From contig CP136062.1 in NCBI GenBank assembly GCA_032622095.1, positions 17,051,739 through 17,115,738 of the forward strand: DNA of 64,000 nt. The letters are read 5' to 3'. Every line of letters starts with the position of its first letter. The first letter of the stretch is position 1. The translations under genes were made by a program, and so were the position numbers. The notes under the pieces were generated by a model. That model ran no database searches. It saw nothing but the letters and a program-made list of their open reading frames with translations, and was not told where the DNA came from. Positions 13,001 through 24,100 of the stretch are shown in pieces. This DNA is from Siphonodentalium dalli. Its lineage: Eukaryota > Mollusca > Scaphopoda > Gadilida > Siphonodentaliidae.

Positions 13001-13260
13001 TATAGGGTCGCAATCGTTCGATATACTGATACCAGTAACATACGCGTGCGGTTTTTTGTATGTATCCCACGTAGTGATATAGTGTCAAATGCATGCGTTC
13101 ATATGCTTGCGACATATACTGTGACATGGGTCTGTCAATCCGTTAATGTCACTATGTTCTATCGTGCCGGTTAATTCTTAATGTCACACATGTGTTCTTT
13201 AGTTGGGATATGGGACGAGCACCCATATGCTTGCGACATGACTGTAACATGACTTGTTTC
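10100..13260. repeat. Degenerate long-period repeat block
   Basis: A common module recurs five or six times with strong divergence. It runs from a GATATAC/CGACAACAGTAACAC word, through GTGTATATATTCCATACCAA and GATATTGATATCGTGTCA, to CATATGCTTGCGACATAC. The last word is recognisable at about 10295, 11020, 11930, 12680, 13100 and 13220. Spacing is irregular, about 700-900 bp falling to 120 bp at the right end. The module keeps order and orientation, so this is an old tandem array. No coding frame runs through several modules. Confidence 0.7.
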
Positions 13261-13990
13261 TTCGGATTGTGAACTGTACTATACTGTACGACGTTACCAT
13301 TTGCTCACACAATTCCCTCCAACTTATGCAAATAAGCATTGCTATCTCAGATTTGAACAGACGTTGGATATTTTCGGACTACATGACTTAGCTGTGTAGC
13401 AACACACCATGAGCTATACAGCACACCCTGTAATCACCCCACATGTAGTGCAGAATTTCAACACACAACTCGGAGCATTTTGTAATGTAATTTTATTATA
13501 TTTCCACGCTGTCAAGCAGACCAGATCTTCGGTGTTACCAGTAAACGCATCGAGTAAAAAATGTTGTGAAAATGTTAACAGTGTCGCACAAAAGAACACC
13601 TCTTCGCAAGTTCTATTTGAGCACAGGAAGAAATGTCCTTATTTCCCTTTATCTTTGTCACATCAATTTCGTCGACTAATTTCGATACCGGTATAATTCA
13701 AAAGCGGTAATTATTATAAATGTATTTCGTATCGCAAACTGTCAGATTTAATCTACGTGGGCTTTATTACGTTTACGTATGGTCATATTAAATACATTAT
13801 CAGTTACTTGAATTATAAATGGCCATAACTCTGTTAAAATACGTCAGATTAAACCCAAATTTTAACTTGATGATCATTTTGGGGTGAGGACCATATGTAC
13901 CAAATTTGGTGCTGATCAGATGAAAAATATTTAAGTCATCACAGCTTGGATGAATTCTATTTAAAAACAAGATTGGAAAGGGTTAACAAA
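13261..13990. other. No gene seen
   Basis: A 95-codon plus-strand frame (13409-13696) has no recognisable motif and looks like chance. Nothing else is supported. Confidence 0.5.
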
Positions 13991-14437
13991 ACAATACCAA
14001 AATCCATACAAATAAAGAATGTGCTAAGAAAGATCTAGGTAAGAAATATGAGGTAGATCATAAGAAAATTGTTTGACTTAGATGCATCAGATAGCATTTG
14101 TGTGCAGGGTTAATTATTTTCTAAACCGATCATCCAATCGATACCAAAAACTATACAGGTGAGGTGTGTGTCATCATAAACCTACATATCAAATATGAAC
14201 ACAATCGGACAAAAAATACTTTGGTTACAGCATCGGATAGCTCATGCCTATGTGCGGATGCAAAGTGTTAATAATTTCTAAACCAATCAACCGATTGATA
14301 CCAAAAACTATACAGGCGAGGAGTGTGTCATCATATACATACACATGAAATTTGAACACGATCCGATAAAAAATATTCGAGTAATCGAATCGGATAGCAA
14401 GTGTCTACGGACAGACGGCTCGACAGACAGACGGACG
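13991..14437. repeat. ~150-bp degenerate repeats ending in GACGGACAGACGG
   Basis: ATACCAAAA(A)CTATAC recurs at 13994, 14141 and 14298 (periods 147 and 157). Each copy is followed by a CAAATTTGAACACGATC-type phrase. The block ends with GACAGACGG/GACGGACG simple sequence (14405-14437). The same plan, a few units of about 150 bp followed by a GACGG/GACAG tail, recurs at 42.1-44.5 kb and 61.1-61.6 kb. Confidence 0.75.
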
Positions 14438-14440
14438 TAC

Positions 14441-14625
14441 AGTTGAGACCTACCTTGTGCAAGTTTTTGTCCGACATCATTGCGGGGTTGCCTGTTTTTG
14501 TACAACTATACCATGTGGGGACCACATTGGCCCTACAGTTGAGGGCGACCTTGTGCAAGTTTTTGTCCAACATCAAAGCGGGGTTTTTGTACAAATATTC
14601 TAAGGGGTGGGGTTCACTGTATTTT
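14441..14625. repeat. Two 96-bp direct repeats
   Basis: AGTTGAGACCTACCTTGTGC at 14441 and AGTTGAGGGCGACCTTGTGC at 14537 head two copies of a 96-bp unit that also share CAAGTTTTTGTCC. No coding role is apparent. Confidence 0.7.
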
Positions 14626-14669
14626 TTTGGAAAAGTTTTCCTAGTTTGTACCACGCTGAGAATTTCTTA

Positions 14670-15500
14670 ATTTCATGTGGGGTTATTTGCCCACAGAACT
14701 GTGGGGTCGTTTGAGTTGTAATTGTATGCCACGGGACATTAACTGTCCCCTATATAATGACATACTCCAGTACCCTACTACATGTAGTACAAAGCCAAGG
14801 AAACGCGACCCAATAATGACTTGTACAGTAATCAGACGGCAACCCAATAATGTGCAACATCACAGACAAACTGTACATGACATGTGGGGTTGTTAGCCCA
14901 AAGCATTGTGGGGTTGTTAGTCCAAAGCACTGTGGGGTTGTTAGCACAAAGCAATGTGGGGTTGTTAGCCCAAAGCACTGTGGGGTTGTTAGCACAAAGC
15001 ACTGTGAGATACTTAAAGTTAACTTTCGAATCATTCTCTATTTGTCATGGAGATGAGACAGGAACCCCTCAATGTGTCAGATCATAAGAAATATTTTTGA
15101 ATTCATGTCGGGTTGTTTGCCTTGTTCTTACATTGGAGTTAAGATAAGGAAATTTTCTTTATGTCATGCAAAATGATAGAGCACCGCACAATTAGTAAGA
15201 TGGAACTGAAGATGTCATATGGGGTTGTTTGCAAACATTGGATTGTTCGCCTAAAGCCTTGTCGGGTCGTTTTTTGCCTTAAATTATAAATTGTTCTACT
15301 TGTATATGACCTTGAACTGTCCATTGTAGTTGAATGACATACATGAGTACACACCGTGCCATGAACAAGCGACCCAACAATTACTCACCTTATGTCATGA
15401 GACTGCAACCTTAAACTGCAAGATCATGGACATATTGTGGATGTCAAGTGGGGTTGTTTGTCCACAGCCTTGTGGGGTCGTTTTGATTATAATTTGTTCT
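14670..15500. repeat. GTGGGGTT-rich repeat block, copy 1
   Basis: This block contains the phrase TCAAGTGGGGTTGTTTG with CACAGCCTTGTGGGGTCG, and a 24-bp minisatellite listed separately. Large parts recur in the same orientation at 18366-19270, including TATGTCATGAGACTGCAACC, so the two are copies of one dispersed repeat. Apparent frames here are built of the repeat. Confidence 0.85.
14883..15002 (+). repeat. 24-bp minisatellite, 5 copies
   Basis: TGTGGGGTTGTTAGCCCAAA plus a GCA(T/C) end repeats at 14883, 14907, 14931, 14955 and 14979. The paralogous block at about 18670-18720 has only two copies, so copy number differs between blocks. Confidence 0.95.
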
Positions 15501-16025
15501 CCCGTAATTCACTAATGAAGCATGGCATGAACTTTGACTGCCTTCTGCGGTTAAACTCACAAGTGATTAACATAGAAATAACCCCATAACGTACTAATGA
15601 AGCATGACATGAACTTTGATTTATTGGGTTAACCCCACAAGACAAGAAAATAGAAATAACCCCATAAGATATACCGGTATAACATAATGAAGAACGGCAT
15701 GAATTTTGACTGCCTTCTGGGGTTAACCCCACAAGTGATGAACATATAAATAACCCCATAAGGTACCTTAAGTTACTAATAAAGCAGGACATGGAGTTTG
15801 CTTTCTGGTGTTAACCCCTCAAGTCAATAATATAATAAAGAACGTCATAAGGTATCTTAAGTGATATGAAGCATGACATGAACTTTGACTGCTTTCTGGG
15901 GTTAACCCCACAAGTTAAGAACAGAGAAATAACCTCATAAAGCCTTAAGATAAATGAAGGGCTGCAAAAAACTTTGACTGACCCCACAAGTCAAGAACGT
16001 AGAAATAACCTCATATGGTATTTTG
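15501..16025. repeat. 80-90-bp degenerate tandem repeat (GGGGTTAACCCCACAAG)
   Basis: The phrase CATGAACTTTGACTGCCTTC with GGGGTTAACCCCACAAG and AGAAATAACCCCATAA repeats five to six times (about 15527, 15609, 15699, 15787, 15877, then a decayed copy). Each unit carries the perfect palindrome GGGGTTAACCCC or a variant. Confidence 0.8.
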
Positions 16026-16579
16026 AGTCTCAAAAACTACTGGGATTATAAAGATGTAACATATAATACATGTGATTTGTTGGAAAGTTGTTGCATAAGT
16101 CATATAAAATTATAAATGGCAACATGCCATATTTTGAACAAACAGCTGTATGGAGTGTAGGTATTATAATATTATGATATTCGGTCTTATAATCTCATTC
16201 ATATTTACTCTGACAATTACTGTACGGTACCCAAGTATAATTATATTCAGTAAATTAGTATTTTGAGAAATGAGAAGTAAAAATGTCAGTCATGGTGTTG
16301 GCAGATAAATGCAGAGAATAATAATTGAATATAGTTAACGGAACTTAGGTGAGTATATGTACACTTATTTATTTAATGGAATATATTAATATAGTTATAA
16401 AATGTCAAGTCTCGTGTGTTTTAGTCCCCAAAACTAAGTATTCCAGGTGAGAACGGTGTTAGCAATTCATACTTCAACACAACGATTCAACTATCTCCTT
16501 TCCAGGTAATACCGGTATTCCTTGAGGACTATTGTTTTTTCTTCTTCCCTCATTTTGTCGTTTCATATCAGATGATGTC
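16026..16579. other. No gene seen
   Basis: AT-rich, no supported feature. Confidence 0.5.
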
Positions 16580-17737
16580 TCTTACATATATGCCAGGATT
16601 TTCAAGTTCTCGTATTACATCATTCGATTTGTCATCACTTTCACTGAAATTGTCATCAGAGGATTCAGATCAGTCCGAAAACATTAAATTAACATCCATT
16701 GCTGTTAACACTGGAAAGAACTCACTCATACCATCATCGCTTGCACTGTTTGGAACTGGCGAACGTTCAACTGACGAACACCTAACTGTTAAACACTTTT
16801 AGTTTTCATCACTATCACTGCCGGAAATCTTACGTTTTCATAATTTACTCTTTGTTTTTCATTTTGTAATGAACAAAGTCATCTGTATCGGACGAACTGG
16901 AACTTAAACATAGTCAGAAGAAGAATCAACACTCATTTCGTGCGACAGATATGGCTCAATGTCTTCGATCATCGTCAAAGTCGGAGTAATCAACCCTGAA
17001 AAACAAAGACATAAATATTTATTATATGCTCTTCTATGAATTATCAATGAGGTCAAATAAAACTAATTGTTTCAAGTCTGCAACCGACCCTAAAATTGAT
17101 ATTGAATTGAATCCGGGGAATATAAGATTGTTAATGACATGTCGCTGCATGAGTCAATGACTATTCTTGTTTTAGAATAGAATAGAATAATTTTATTACT
17201 ATAGTGGCATGTGTAATTTGCAATTATACAAATTATGTTACATAACATAAAGTTATAACACCTAGCCCATAGGACCTATAAGTCACTTTATATACATGTA
17301 TACATCAAATTAATAGATACCGGTATAAGCGTATGCGGGGTAATGTTAACAAAGAACGTCTTAATAAAACAAATGTATGTACATATCTAGCTGTTTGGCG
17401 TGGAAATGTGTTTTATATACCGGTAGTGTACACTAAATATGTTTGTTTGTTTTTCAAAAATAAGTTTCAGTGTTTAAACATCATTTATATCTTTAGGCGA
17501 AATAAAAAAAATCACTTGTTTCCAATTTGTTTCCCAAATAAATCCAACCAACCAGCCAGGGAAATGTATTGCAAATTTATAGCAGACCAATACCTTCATT
17601 GGATTCCTCGATGTCTTGCAGTGTGTCATTATCAGTATCATTGTATGTTGCTGAAGTTTTTTCTTCCTTTAATGCATAACGTGTGAACATGTCACCAAAG
17701 ACCTTCGGTACTGCATCAGTCTTTCAGACTTCTCCTA
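16580..17737 (-). pseudogene. Decayed Ser/Asp-rich coding remnant, two possible exons
   Basis: Function not recognised. On the minus strand 17737-17609 reads an open, charged stretch (VFGDMFTRYALKEEKTS, then acidic DTDNDTLQDIEESNE). It ends at a possible donor, GAAG|GTATTG. The next open piece, from about 16998 down, follows TTTTTCAG and in matching phase reads LITPTLTMIEDIEPYLSHEM and SVDSSSDYV before a stop. Past the stop, shifted frames keep the same character (SSSSSDTDDF, KRKISGSDSDEN, SESSDDNFSESDDKSND) but carry stops and shifts. This pattern fits an eroded acidic N-terminal region, as in some transposase-derived proteins, but no catalytic motif is present to name a family. Confidence 0.3.
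17170..17292 (-). mobile_element. LINE 3' end fragment
   Basis: Read on the minus strand, the segment ends in AATAAAATTATTCTATTCTA with a short TTCTA repeat. This is the form of a non-LTR retrotransposon 3' terminus with a simple-repeat tail. The upstream part (GTCCTATGGGCTAGGTGTTA) looks like a LINE 3' UTR. No coding part is attached. Confidence 0.45.
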
Positions 17738-18365
17738 GAAACAGAAAACATTAAATGTGAAATACATGCATAGATATACATCAGTTTTTAAAGAAATCAT
17801 AGATTCAGTCAGAGTTGACGTCAATCTGTGCTAGAGTGATGATTTTCACTGTTAAATATTATGTCATACTCTTGGGCTCCAAATAAACATGCATGCACGT
17901 TTATCATTTTCTTGGAAATTCCCCACCCCTGCACAGTGCTTATTTGGGTCTGCACGTTTATTAATTTTGAGGCTATGAAAATTTAAATCAGCACAAACTC
18001 AAGATTTCTATATCAATATGGTGAGCTTATAGCTTTATACATGTACATATTCATGTATATGGCATACATGTGAATATTTAAATATTGAAATAATACACCA
18101 CATGACACATAGTATGTTGATTCCTATACTTGACATACTATAAAAATAGTTTGTTTAACCACAGTTATGTTGATGTTTTGCCACAGGGCCTGCACTTTTA
18201 TTTGGAGCTCGAGAGTACTAAAGTGACAACTACCAGTACCAGTACTACACGTGGTGGTATCAAGATACGTTTATCATTTTATGTCGCGGTAAGGGCTGGA
18301 CTGTTGTATGAACAGAACACTGACAAATCATTAAATGTGCAGAATCTGAGAAAAATAATCAACTA
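17738..18365. other. No gene seen
   Basis: Contains the phrases GGGCTCCAAATAAACATGCA and GCACAGTGCTTATTTGGGTC, which resemble the AAATAAGCA words of the element at 55.8-56.2 kb. Nothing else is supported. Confidence 0.4.
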
Positions 18366-19270
18366 TTTCTCACCTTATGTCATGAGACTGCAACCTTAAC
18401 CTGCAAGATCATGGACATATTGTGGATGTCAAGTGGGGTTGTTTGTCCACAGCCCTGTGGGGTAGTTTGGATTATAATTTGTTCTCCCTATACTCATAGG
18501 ACCTTGGGGTGACTTGGAATTGTATGCAACAGGACCTTGTCCTGTACCCTATAGAATGACATACTTTCGTACCCTACAAAGCCAAGGAAAAGCGACCCAA
18601 TAATGACTTGTACAGTAATGAGACAGCAACCCCACAACGTGCAACATCACGGACAAACTGTGCAGTACATGTGGGGTTGTTAGCCCAAATCACTGTGGGG
18701 TTGTTAGCTCAAAGCAATGTGGGATAATTAAAGTTGACTTTCGAATCATTCTATTTGTTATGGAGATGAGACAGGAACCCCTCAATGTGTCAAATCGAGA
18801 ATTCATGACGGATTGTTAGCCTGAAAGCCTTGTCAGGTCGATTTGCGTTAAATTATAAATTGTTCTTTTTTTCACATGACCTTGGACTGTCCTTTATAGT
18901 TGAATGGCATACACGAGCACACACCGAGCCATGAACAAGCGACCCAACAATGACCCACCTTATGTCATGAGACTGCAACCGAAAACCTGGAAGATCATGG
19001 ACATATTGTGGATGTCAAGTGGGGTTGTTTGCCCACAGCCTTGTGGGGTCGTTTGATTATAATTTGTTCTCCCTATTTTCATAGGACCTTGACCTGTCCA
19101 TTATATTCACGTGACATACATGAGAACCCCCTGAGCCATGGACGAGTACTAGTAACACAACGACTCACCATACGTCACATGGCTGTAAACCTAATATGCA
19201 AGATCACAGACATATTGTAAAGGTCATGTTGGGTTGTTTACCCACAAGCTTATGGGGTCTTATGATCAAA
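18366..19270. repeat. GTGGGGTT-rich repeat block, copy 2
   Basis: Direct-orientation relative of 14670-15500, sharing the order of phrases: TATGTCATGAGACTGCAACC, GATGTCAAGTGGGGTTG, two copies of the 24-bp unit, GTTATGGAGATGAGACAGG. It is internally duplicated: the TATGTCATGAGACTGCAACC module occurs at about 18380 and 18960. Confidence 0.8.
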
Positions 19271-19802
19271 TTATCAATTGTTCTCACTATGTCAAAGAAC
19301 AAACGGAAGTGGTTAGTGCCACGTTATTTTTTTTACGTGGTTCTAACACTCAAAACTGGATCTGCGTTCATGAACGCCGGGAAATAATGGCATCTGCTAC
19401 ATCGAAAGTCAGACTCTTTTGCCAAGTTTTGGGTCTCTTAAAGTTAAAGGTCATAGATGCATGCACAATTTACATGTATGTGGCACCTGTTAAAACTGCT
19501 ATAGTCACGAAATTGGTGTTAGCGGCTCAAATTATCATGTTTGAAAGCCGGGAAATATCGTTGTCGGGGGGTGGGGGGGGGGGGGGGGAGTTCATCACCC
19601 GAAAAAAATAGTTCATTGTGAATAACAATTTACACCGAGCCATGTGTGCTCATCACTCATCTTGCGTCAAAATCACCAAAATTTATTGTTATGGTCAATA
19701 GTTTCATTTTTTATGTACCCATTGGTGTTATACTTATAGAGTCTACCTTTGGCAAAACGGAATGAGTCTTATTGTCTTAGTTATTGACTGTTAAACTAAA
19801 GA
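19271..19802. other. No gene; poly-G tract
   Basis: A G-run interrupted once lies at about 19565-19589. No coding feature is supported. Confidence 0.5.
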
Positions 19803-20771
19803 CTTAATTCGGGAACGGGACTACCCGCCCCCGAGACAACCCACCCCTATGCTATTTTGGGGGCGGGTTGTCCCGATAAATGAGGGCGAGTTGTCCCGAA
19901 ATTGTTAATAGTGATTATGTTCTTTTATGTTCTTTGATGATATATTATTAAAGATTTTGATCAACAAAACATGTGTTTATTCATTAATTATGTCAATGCG
20001 TGGACTGAGATAAAGAATGACACGATGTTTTGACAACTGAACGGCACTTAAGGTAAGTGAAGACTAATTAAAAGGGGTGCTTTCAAAATAAACATTTGAT
20101 GCAAATGGTTCATTATCACAGTGTGTTATCACAACACTTAGTGATCGGGATTCATCTCACTGATGTTAACTGGAGGTGAGAATACAAACAGCCTTTGAAC
20201 GATGCCGACGGAACTGGGTATACCAGGAGTACTATGACAGAACGTCTGAGGGTTCAAAGATCAGGGAGGTCCTAGACTACATGCAGCGCCAGTGGATCAC
20301 GAGCTCATCATTCCCCCCAGAGAGTTGGAGCATATACCTATATGACGTCCGCACCAACAACGACATCGAAGCATGGCATAGACGAATGAATACAATGGGA
20401 ACCGGCTTAGATTTTTATACCATTGTGTTTTTAATCTTCGTTCATATTCATTCATTCGTTTTTAAATTTCGTTCATTAAACTTCGTAATAAATAAACATA
20501 TGATCGTTGATGCATTTTTGTGTTCATAAGTTATATTTATTATATTACATTTATTGTAATTTATTGTTGTCCATGTTGTTAAATCAAATAAAAATCAATA
20601 AAAAACAACTCTATTTCGTTAAACAAACATCTCATAATCCCCTCACACCTCCTAATTAGCCACTGATTACCGCTAATTGATTTTTGGGGGCGGGTTGTCC
20701 GGGGGCGGGTTGTCTCAGAGTGAAAGGGGGCGGGTTGTCTCGGGGGCGGGTAGTCACGGACCCCTTAATTC
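19803..20771. mobile_element. Non-autonomous MULE-like DNA transposon (953 bp) with 8-bp TSD
   Basis: The element spans 19811-20763 and is flanked by perfect direct repeats CTTAATTC (19803-19810 and 20764-20771). The ends are inverted: GGGAACGGGACTACCC at the left matches GGGTCCGTGACTACCC, the complement of the right end, with few mismatches. The match continues through CGCCCCCGAGACAACCC. The word GGGGGCGGGTTGTC(C/T) recurs about three times per end. Inside is a transposase remnant, listed separately. An 8-bp duplication, long inverted ends and that protein similarity fit the Mutator-like (MULE) superfamily. The interior is mostly lost, so the copy is non-autonomous. Confidence 0.85.
20176..20529 (+). 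pseudogene. MULE transposase C-terminal remnant
   Basis: An open stretch inside the 953-bp MULE element. It reads RREVLDYM-like and FPPESWSIYLYDVRTNNDIE, then AWHRRMN and LDFYT. The DVRTNND-E-WHRR-N block is one I associate with the C-terminal side of MULE transposases in invertebrates. The catalytic DDE part is absent. After about residue 90 the frame runs into AT-rich, Phe/Ile-rich sequence that is not family-like. There is no convincing start codon; this is an exon-like relic. Family assignment is from memory of the motif and is moderately sure. Confidence 0.6.
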
Positions 20772-20819
20772 TTGAGATATGAGTCATATTATGACACCTG
20801 GTTAAATATTTTCTTGTCA

Positions 20820-22727
20820 CCTATTTTCACTATTTCCAATAAAATCTACATAAAAAAACCCGGAAAATCAGTGTACGACTCTGAAAAGTGATATCGTCCA
20901 ATCAGCTTGAGCTCTATTATTGGTAAAACCTTCGAGAAAATCATTACTTGGAGATTGATATGGAAAAGCGAGACGTGCGAATGGCTGAACGATGCCCAAT
21001 ATGCTTATCGTAAGCACCGCAGTACCACGAGTGCACTAGTTGAAGTAACTGAATCCCTTATCACAGCCAAAAACGAAGGGAAGCATGCTCTCGTCACATA
21101 TATTGACTTTGAAGGTGCTTTTGACTCCATCATGAGAGAAGGCATTGTATATAAACTCCTCCAACATGGCCTTGATGGAAGAATCCTAAAATATATCCAC
21201 AACTTCCTAACTAACCGAACGAGCAAAAACTTTGTAGGGGCACCACAGGGATATGTCATCAGTCCCATTCTGTTCACTCTCTATACTGATAACATTATGT
21301 CTGGTCGTTCAGAGCAAACTATCCGATACTCCGATGATATTACCATAATCACCACTAACTACGACCCGAAACAAGCTGAGAAAGAAATGAATGAATGCCT
21401 ACAATCAGTCACTTCTTGGTGCAACAGATGGCACCTATGTCTCAATACCAACAAAACCGACTTCATGCACATCCCTCCTGTGAATAACTGCACGGCGAAT
21501 TTCAAACCCAATGTGTTTATAAACAATAAACCAATAGAACTCATAAACGACAAAAAACTTGTAGGTGTTACTATTGATAGTGATTTATCATTTAAATCAC
21601 ACATTGAAAAAACTGTTTTAAAAGCTCGTGCTGGTCTATACAAGATTGGGAAATTTGTTAATGAATCTGGCATAAACATGGACAAATCTATTAGACTGTA
21701 TAAAGCAGCTATAGTTCCCATTCTACTTTATGGATACCCATCATGGTGTACCGTTAAAGAGGGTGTGATCCAGGAGCTTCTGAATGTTCAAAGATCTGCC
21801 CTACTAAACACAACTGGGGCTATTCATTCATCCAGTACAGAGGCAATGGAAGTTTTATGTAGCACACTACCACTACTCCTCAAAATGAAGGAGATGAACT
21901 GTTTAGAGTACCTCAGGCTCAAATCAAAAAACAATAAGTCATCTCTGAAGCAGCTCCTAATCAGTGCCATAAATAAATCATATGAAACCCCTATAAAAAG
22001 GATGTTCCAAGACAATAAATATTAATTGAGCAAGAACTTCACTCAAGTGATAGATGAACCACAATATGAACTTGAGTGCTACAATTTTCACCCCACTGTC
22101 ACTATATACGCTTCTCCAGTTGGTGATATTGGACCCTGCTCATCCAAATCAGTTTCTCGTGACAATGCAGTGAAGGACATCTTAACATATCTTGAGCAAA
22201 CTCTGGATCAAGATATAATAATTTTCACTGATGGTTCTACTTTTCCCAACTCTCTTATTAGTGGAGCATCAGCTGTGATCTATCCATCCGGTATTCTTAG
22301 TGAACCCATAACTATCTCGGAAACCATTCACACTGATGGTCTCAACAATAGCGCTGAAATCAAGGGCATTCTTCTAGCATTAAAACACATAGAAATGACT
22401 CTAGAAGGTTCCAAATCAGCTTCAATTAACACTGCGCACATACTATGTGACTCTCAATCGGCTATCACATCCATTTTCGAATTCAAACCTAGTGACAAAT
22501 CTTATTCAATTATACGCGACTGCTGGCACACAATTCACCAATTGGAACTCCTCAAGCCTTTAATATCTATCAAGATTAAATGGACTAACAGTCATATTGG
22601 TGTTAAAGGCAATGAACTAGCCGATCAGGCTGCTAAAGAAGCAGCTAAAAACACACACATTTCAAACAAGGACCTTGTACCATCGGACGGAAAATCTGTT
22701 AAGGAATTCAAGTTGTTTGTATCTGAA
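20820..22727 (+). pseudogene. LINE 1 ORF2: reverse transcriptase + RNase H, broken
   Basis: A 5'-truncated non-LTR retrotransposon ORF in one frame. Reading begins in KKPGK and, after an in-frame TGA at 20889, continues YRPISLSSIIGKTFEKI. RT motifs follow: the TYIDFEGAFD block with its catalytic Asp, APQGYVISPILFTLY, and RYSDDITII, where the usual YADD is YSDD. A TAA at 22023-22025 interrupts the frame. RNase H then shows all its acidic residues: FTDGS, NNSAEIKGIL, LCDSQSAI and HIGVKGNELADQAAKEA. RT plus RNase H points to the I/Jockey side of LINE phylogeny. The frame stops at 22728 only because a hAT element is inserted. The rest continues at 26574. Two nonsense codons make this copy dead. 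Confidence 0.9.
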
Positions 22728-22740
22728 TAGGCCTGTAACG

Positions 22741-23765
22741 GTACGCTTGGTCACGATACGATACGTATCGTGATACGGGGCCAACGATACGATACGTATC
22801 GCGATACGCAAAATTTTATCCCACGAGTAAATAGCAATTCAACACTCCAAATTTGCACAACTCTCAGGTTGAGTTTTAATGATAGTTTTTCTAATATTAC
22901 TGTGGACTTTCATAATTGTTTAGTTATATGTGTATTGTAGTATGCTCGTACACATCCGGAAATACCAGTACATGACATATTGATACTGAAGTCGGTAAAA
23001 GAGTTGAAAAGTTTCTCACTCATCTGTTTATATATCACATAATCACAACAGCTGGCTGAGCTGAGCAGCCTAGTGTGATAATTTTCAACTCTATTTACAA
23101 ACTAGTATGTCAATATGGGGAATGAATCTTTGAGTCTAAATGGCAGTAAATGCATGAAGGATCCATATGCCATATGGTTTAACAGGTATATTGACTTGGG
23201 AAGTTGGGCTAGGTGTGACAAGTATGTAATTAAACCCTGCATTCCCTCAATTTCCCTGGTACTACTAGTACAGCATGAGCATGGGTAGCTTATAGTATGT
23301 TCACTGTATTGGCTATGGGTCGTTGCAATGAATGACTTAAGGTCACTTAGGTCAGCAGATTTATATATAATGTTCACAAATTTTAGTTAGATGTTCCATG
23401 CAGTCATGCACCATACTTTTGATTTTCAAGTTTAAGATTTATAATTGCAGTAATTTGAACCATTTTGTGGAATTTAAACTCAACTTCAAAATAGAAATAT
23501 ACTGTACCTCATGAATAATGATCATAGTCTACTTGTTAAATTTCAATTGTATGAGTTATTACTAAATAGCCAAACTTGCAAAGCAAAATTAATACCGAAG
23601 ATTCATTGTTTTTTCACCCAAACTTGATCACAAATTTATGAAAACGTCTAGATCTTACGTACATTCATTATGAATCGTAGTGTTATCGTAGAATGGTGAA
23701 CTATATTACATTTAGTGAACAGTATATACTTTCACAGTTGGCAGTCAGTTGCTGCCAACTTGCTG
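22741..23765. other. hAT left non-coding region
   Basis: Beyond the subterminal repeats this stretch is AT-rich with no recognisable coding frame. Confidence 0.6.
22750..22812. repeat. hAT subterminal repeats
   Basis: Two copies of CGATACGATACGTATCG with a following TGATACG or CGATACG lie close together just inside the left end. The CGATACGTATCG core is a perfect palindrome. Subterminal repeats of this kind are transposase-binding regions in known hAT elements; binding here is inferred. Confidence 0.75.
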
Positions 23766-23985
23766 GAGTTTCTGACTGAAAATGAGCTTTTCTGACAATA
23801 TACTCAGATATAACTATTGACAAGTAGTCTAAACTCCCAGCGACAGTTCACCATGCACCATTGAACTATATTCCTAATAATGGCACATGACGAAATGTCG
23901 CTGGGCTCTTATACACTACTTTTTATTATGCTCATAGTTATATTTGAGTATATTGTCAGAAAAGCTAATTTTCAATCCGAAACTC
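23766..23985. repeat. Foldback repeat inside the hAT element
   Basis: GAGTTTCTGACTGAAAAT with AGCTTTTCTGACAATATACT and CTCCCAGCGACA (23766-23853) recur as complements at 23896-23985. The central loop is about 45 bp. It looks like a palindromic MITE nested in the hAT element. No target duplication was identified. Confidence 0.75.
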
Positions 23986-24100
23986 ATGCAACAGTGATTC
24001 AAGTCATATTTTTTAAATTCATTTTATATTTTATAATTTTAATCAACAGTAATTCAACACAACAAAACTAAACACTGTCAGAACCGAAGTGGCATTGGAG

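Noticed and set aside
14331-15087. Several 70-107-codon frames with repeated CFVLTTPQ or GVVSPKHC words
   Set aside because: They are translations of the 96-bp and 24-bp repeats.
17333-17686. 117-codon plus-strand frame
   Set aside because: It is AT-rich, has no motif, and overlaps the better-supported acidic minus-strand stretch.
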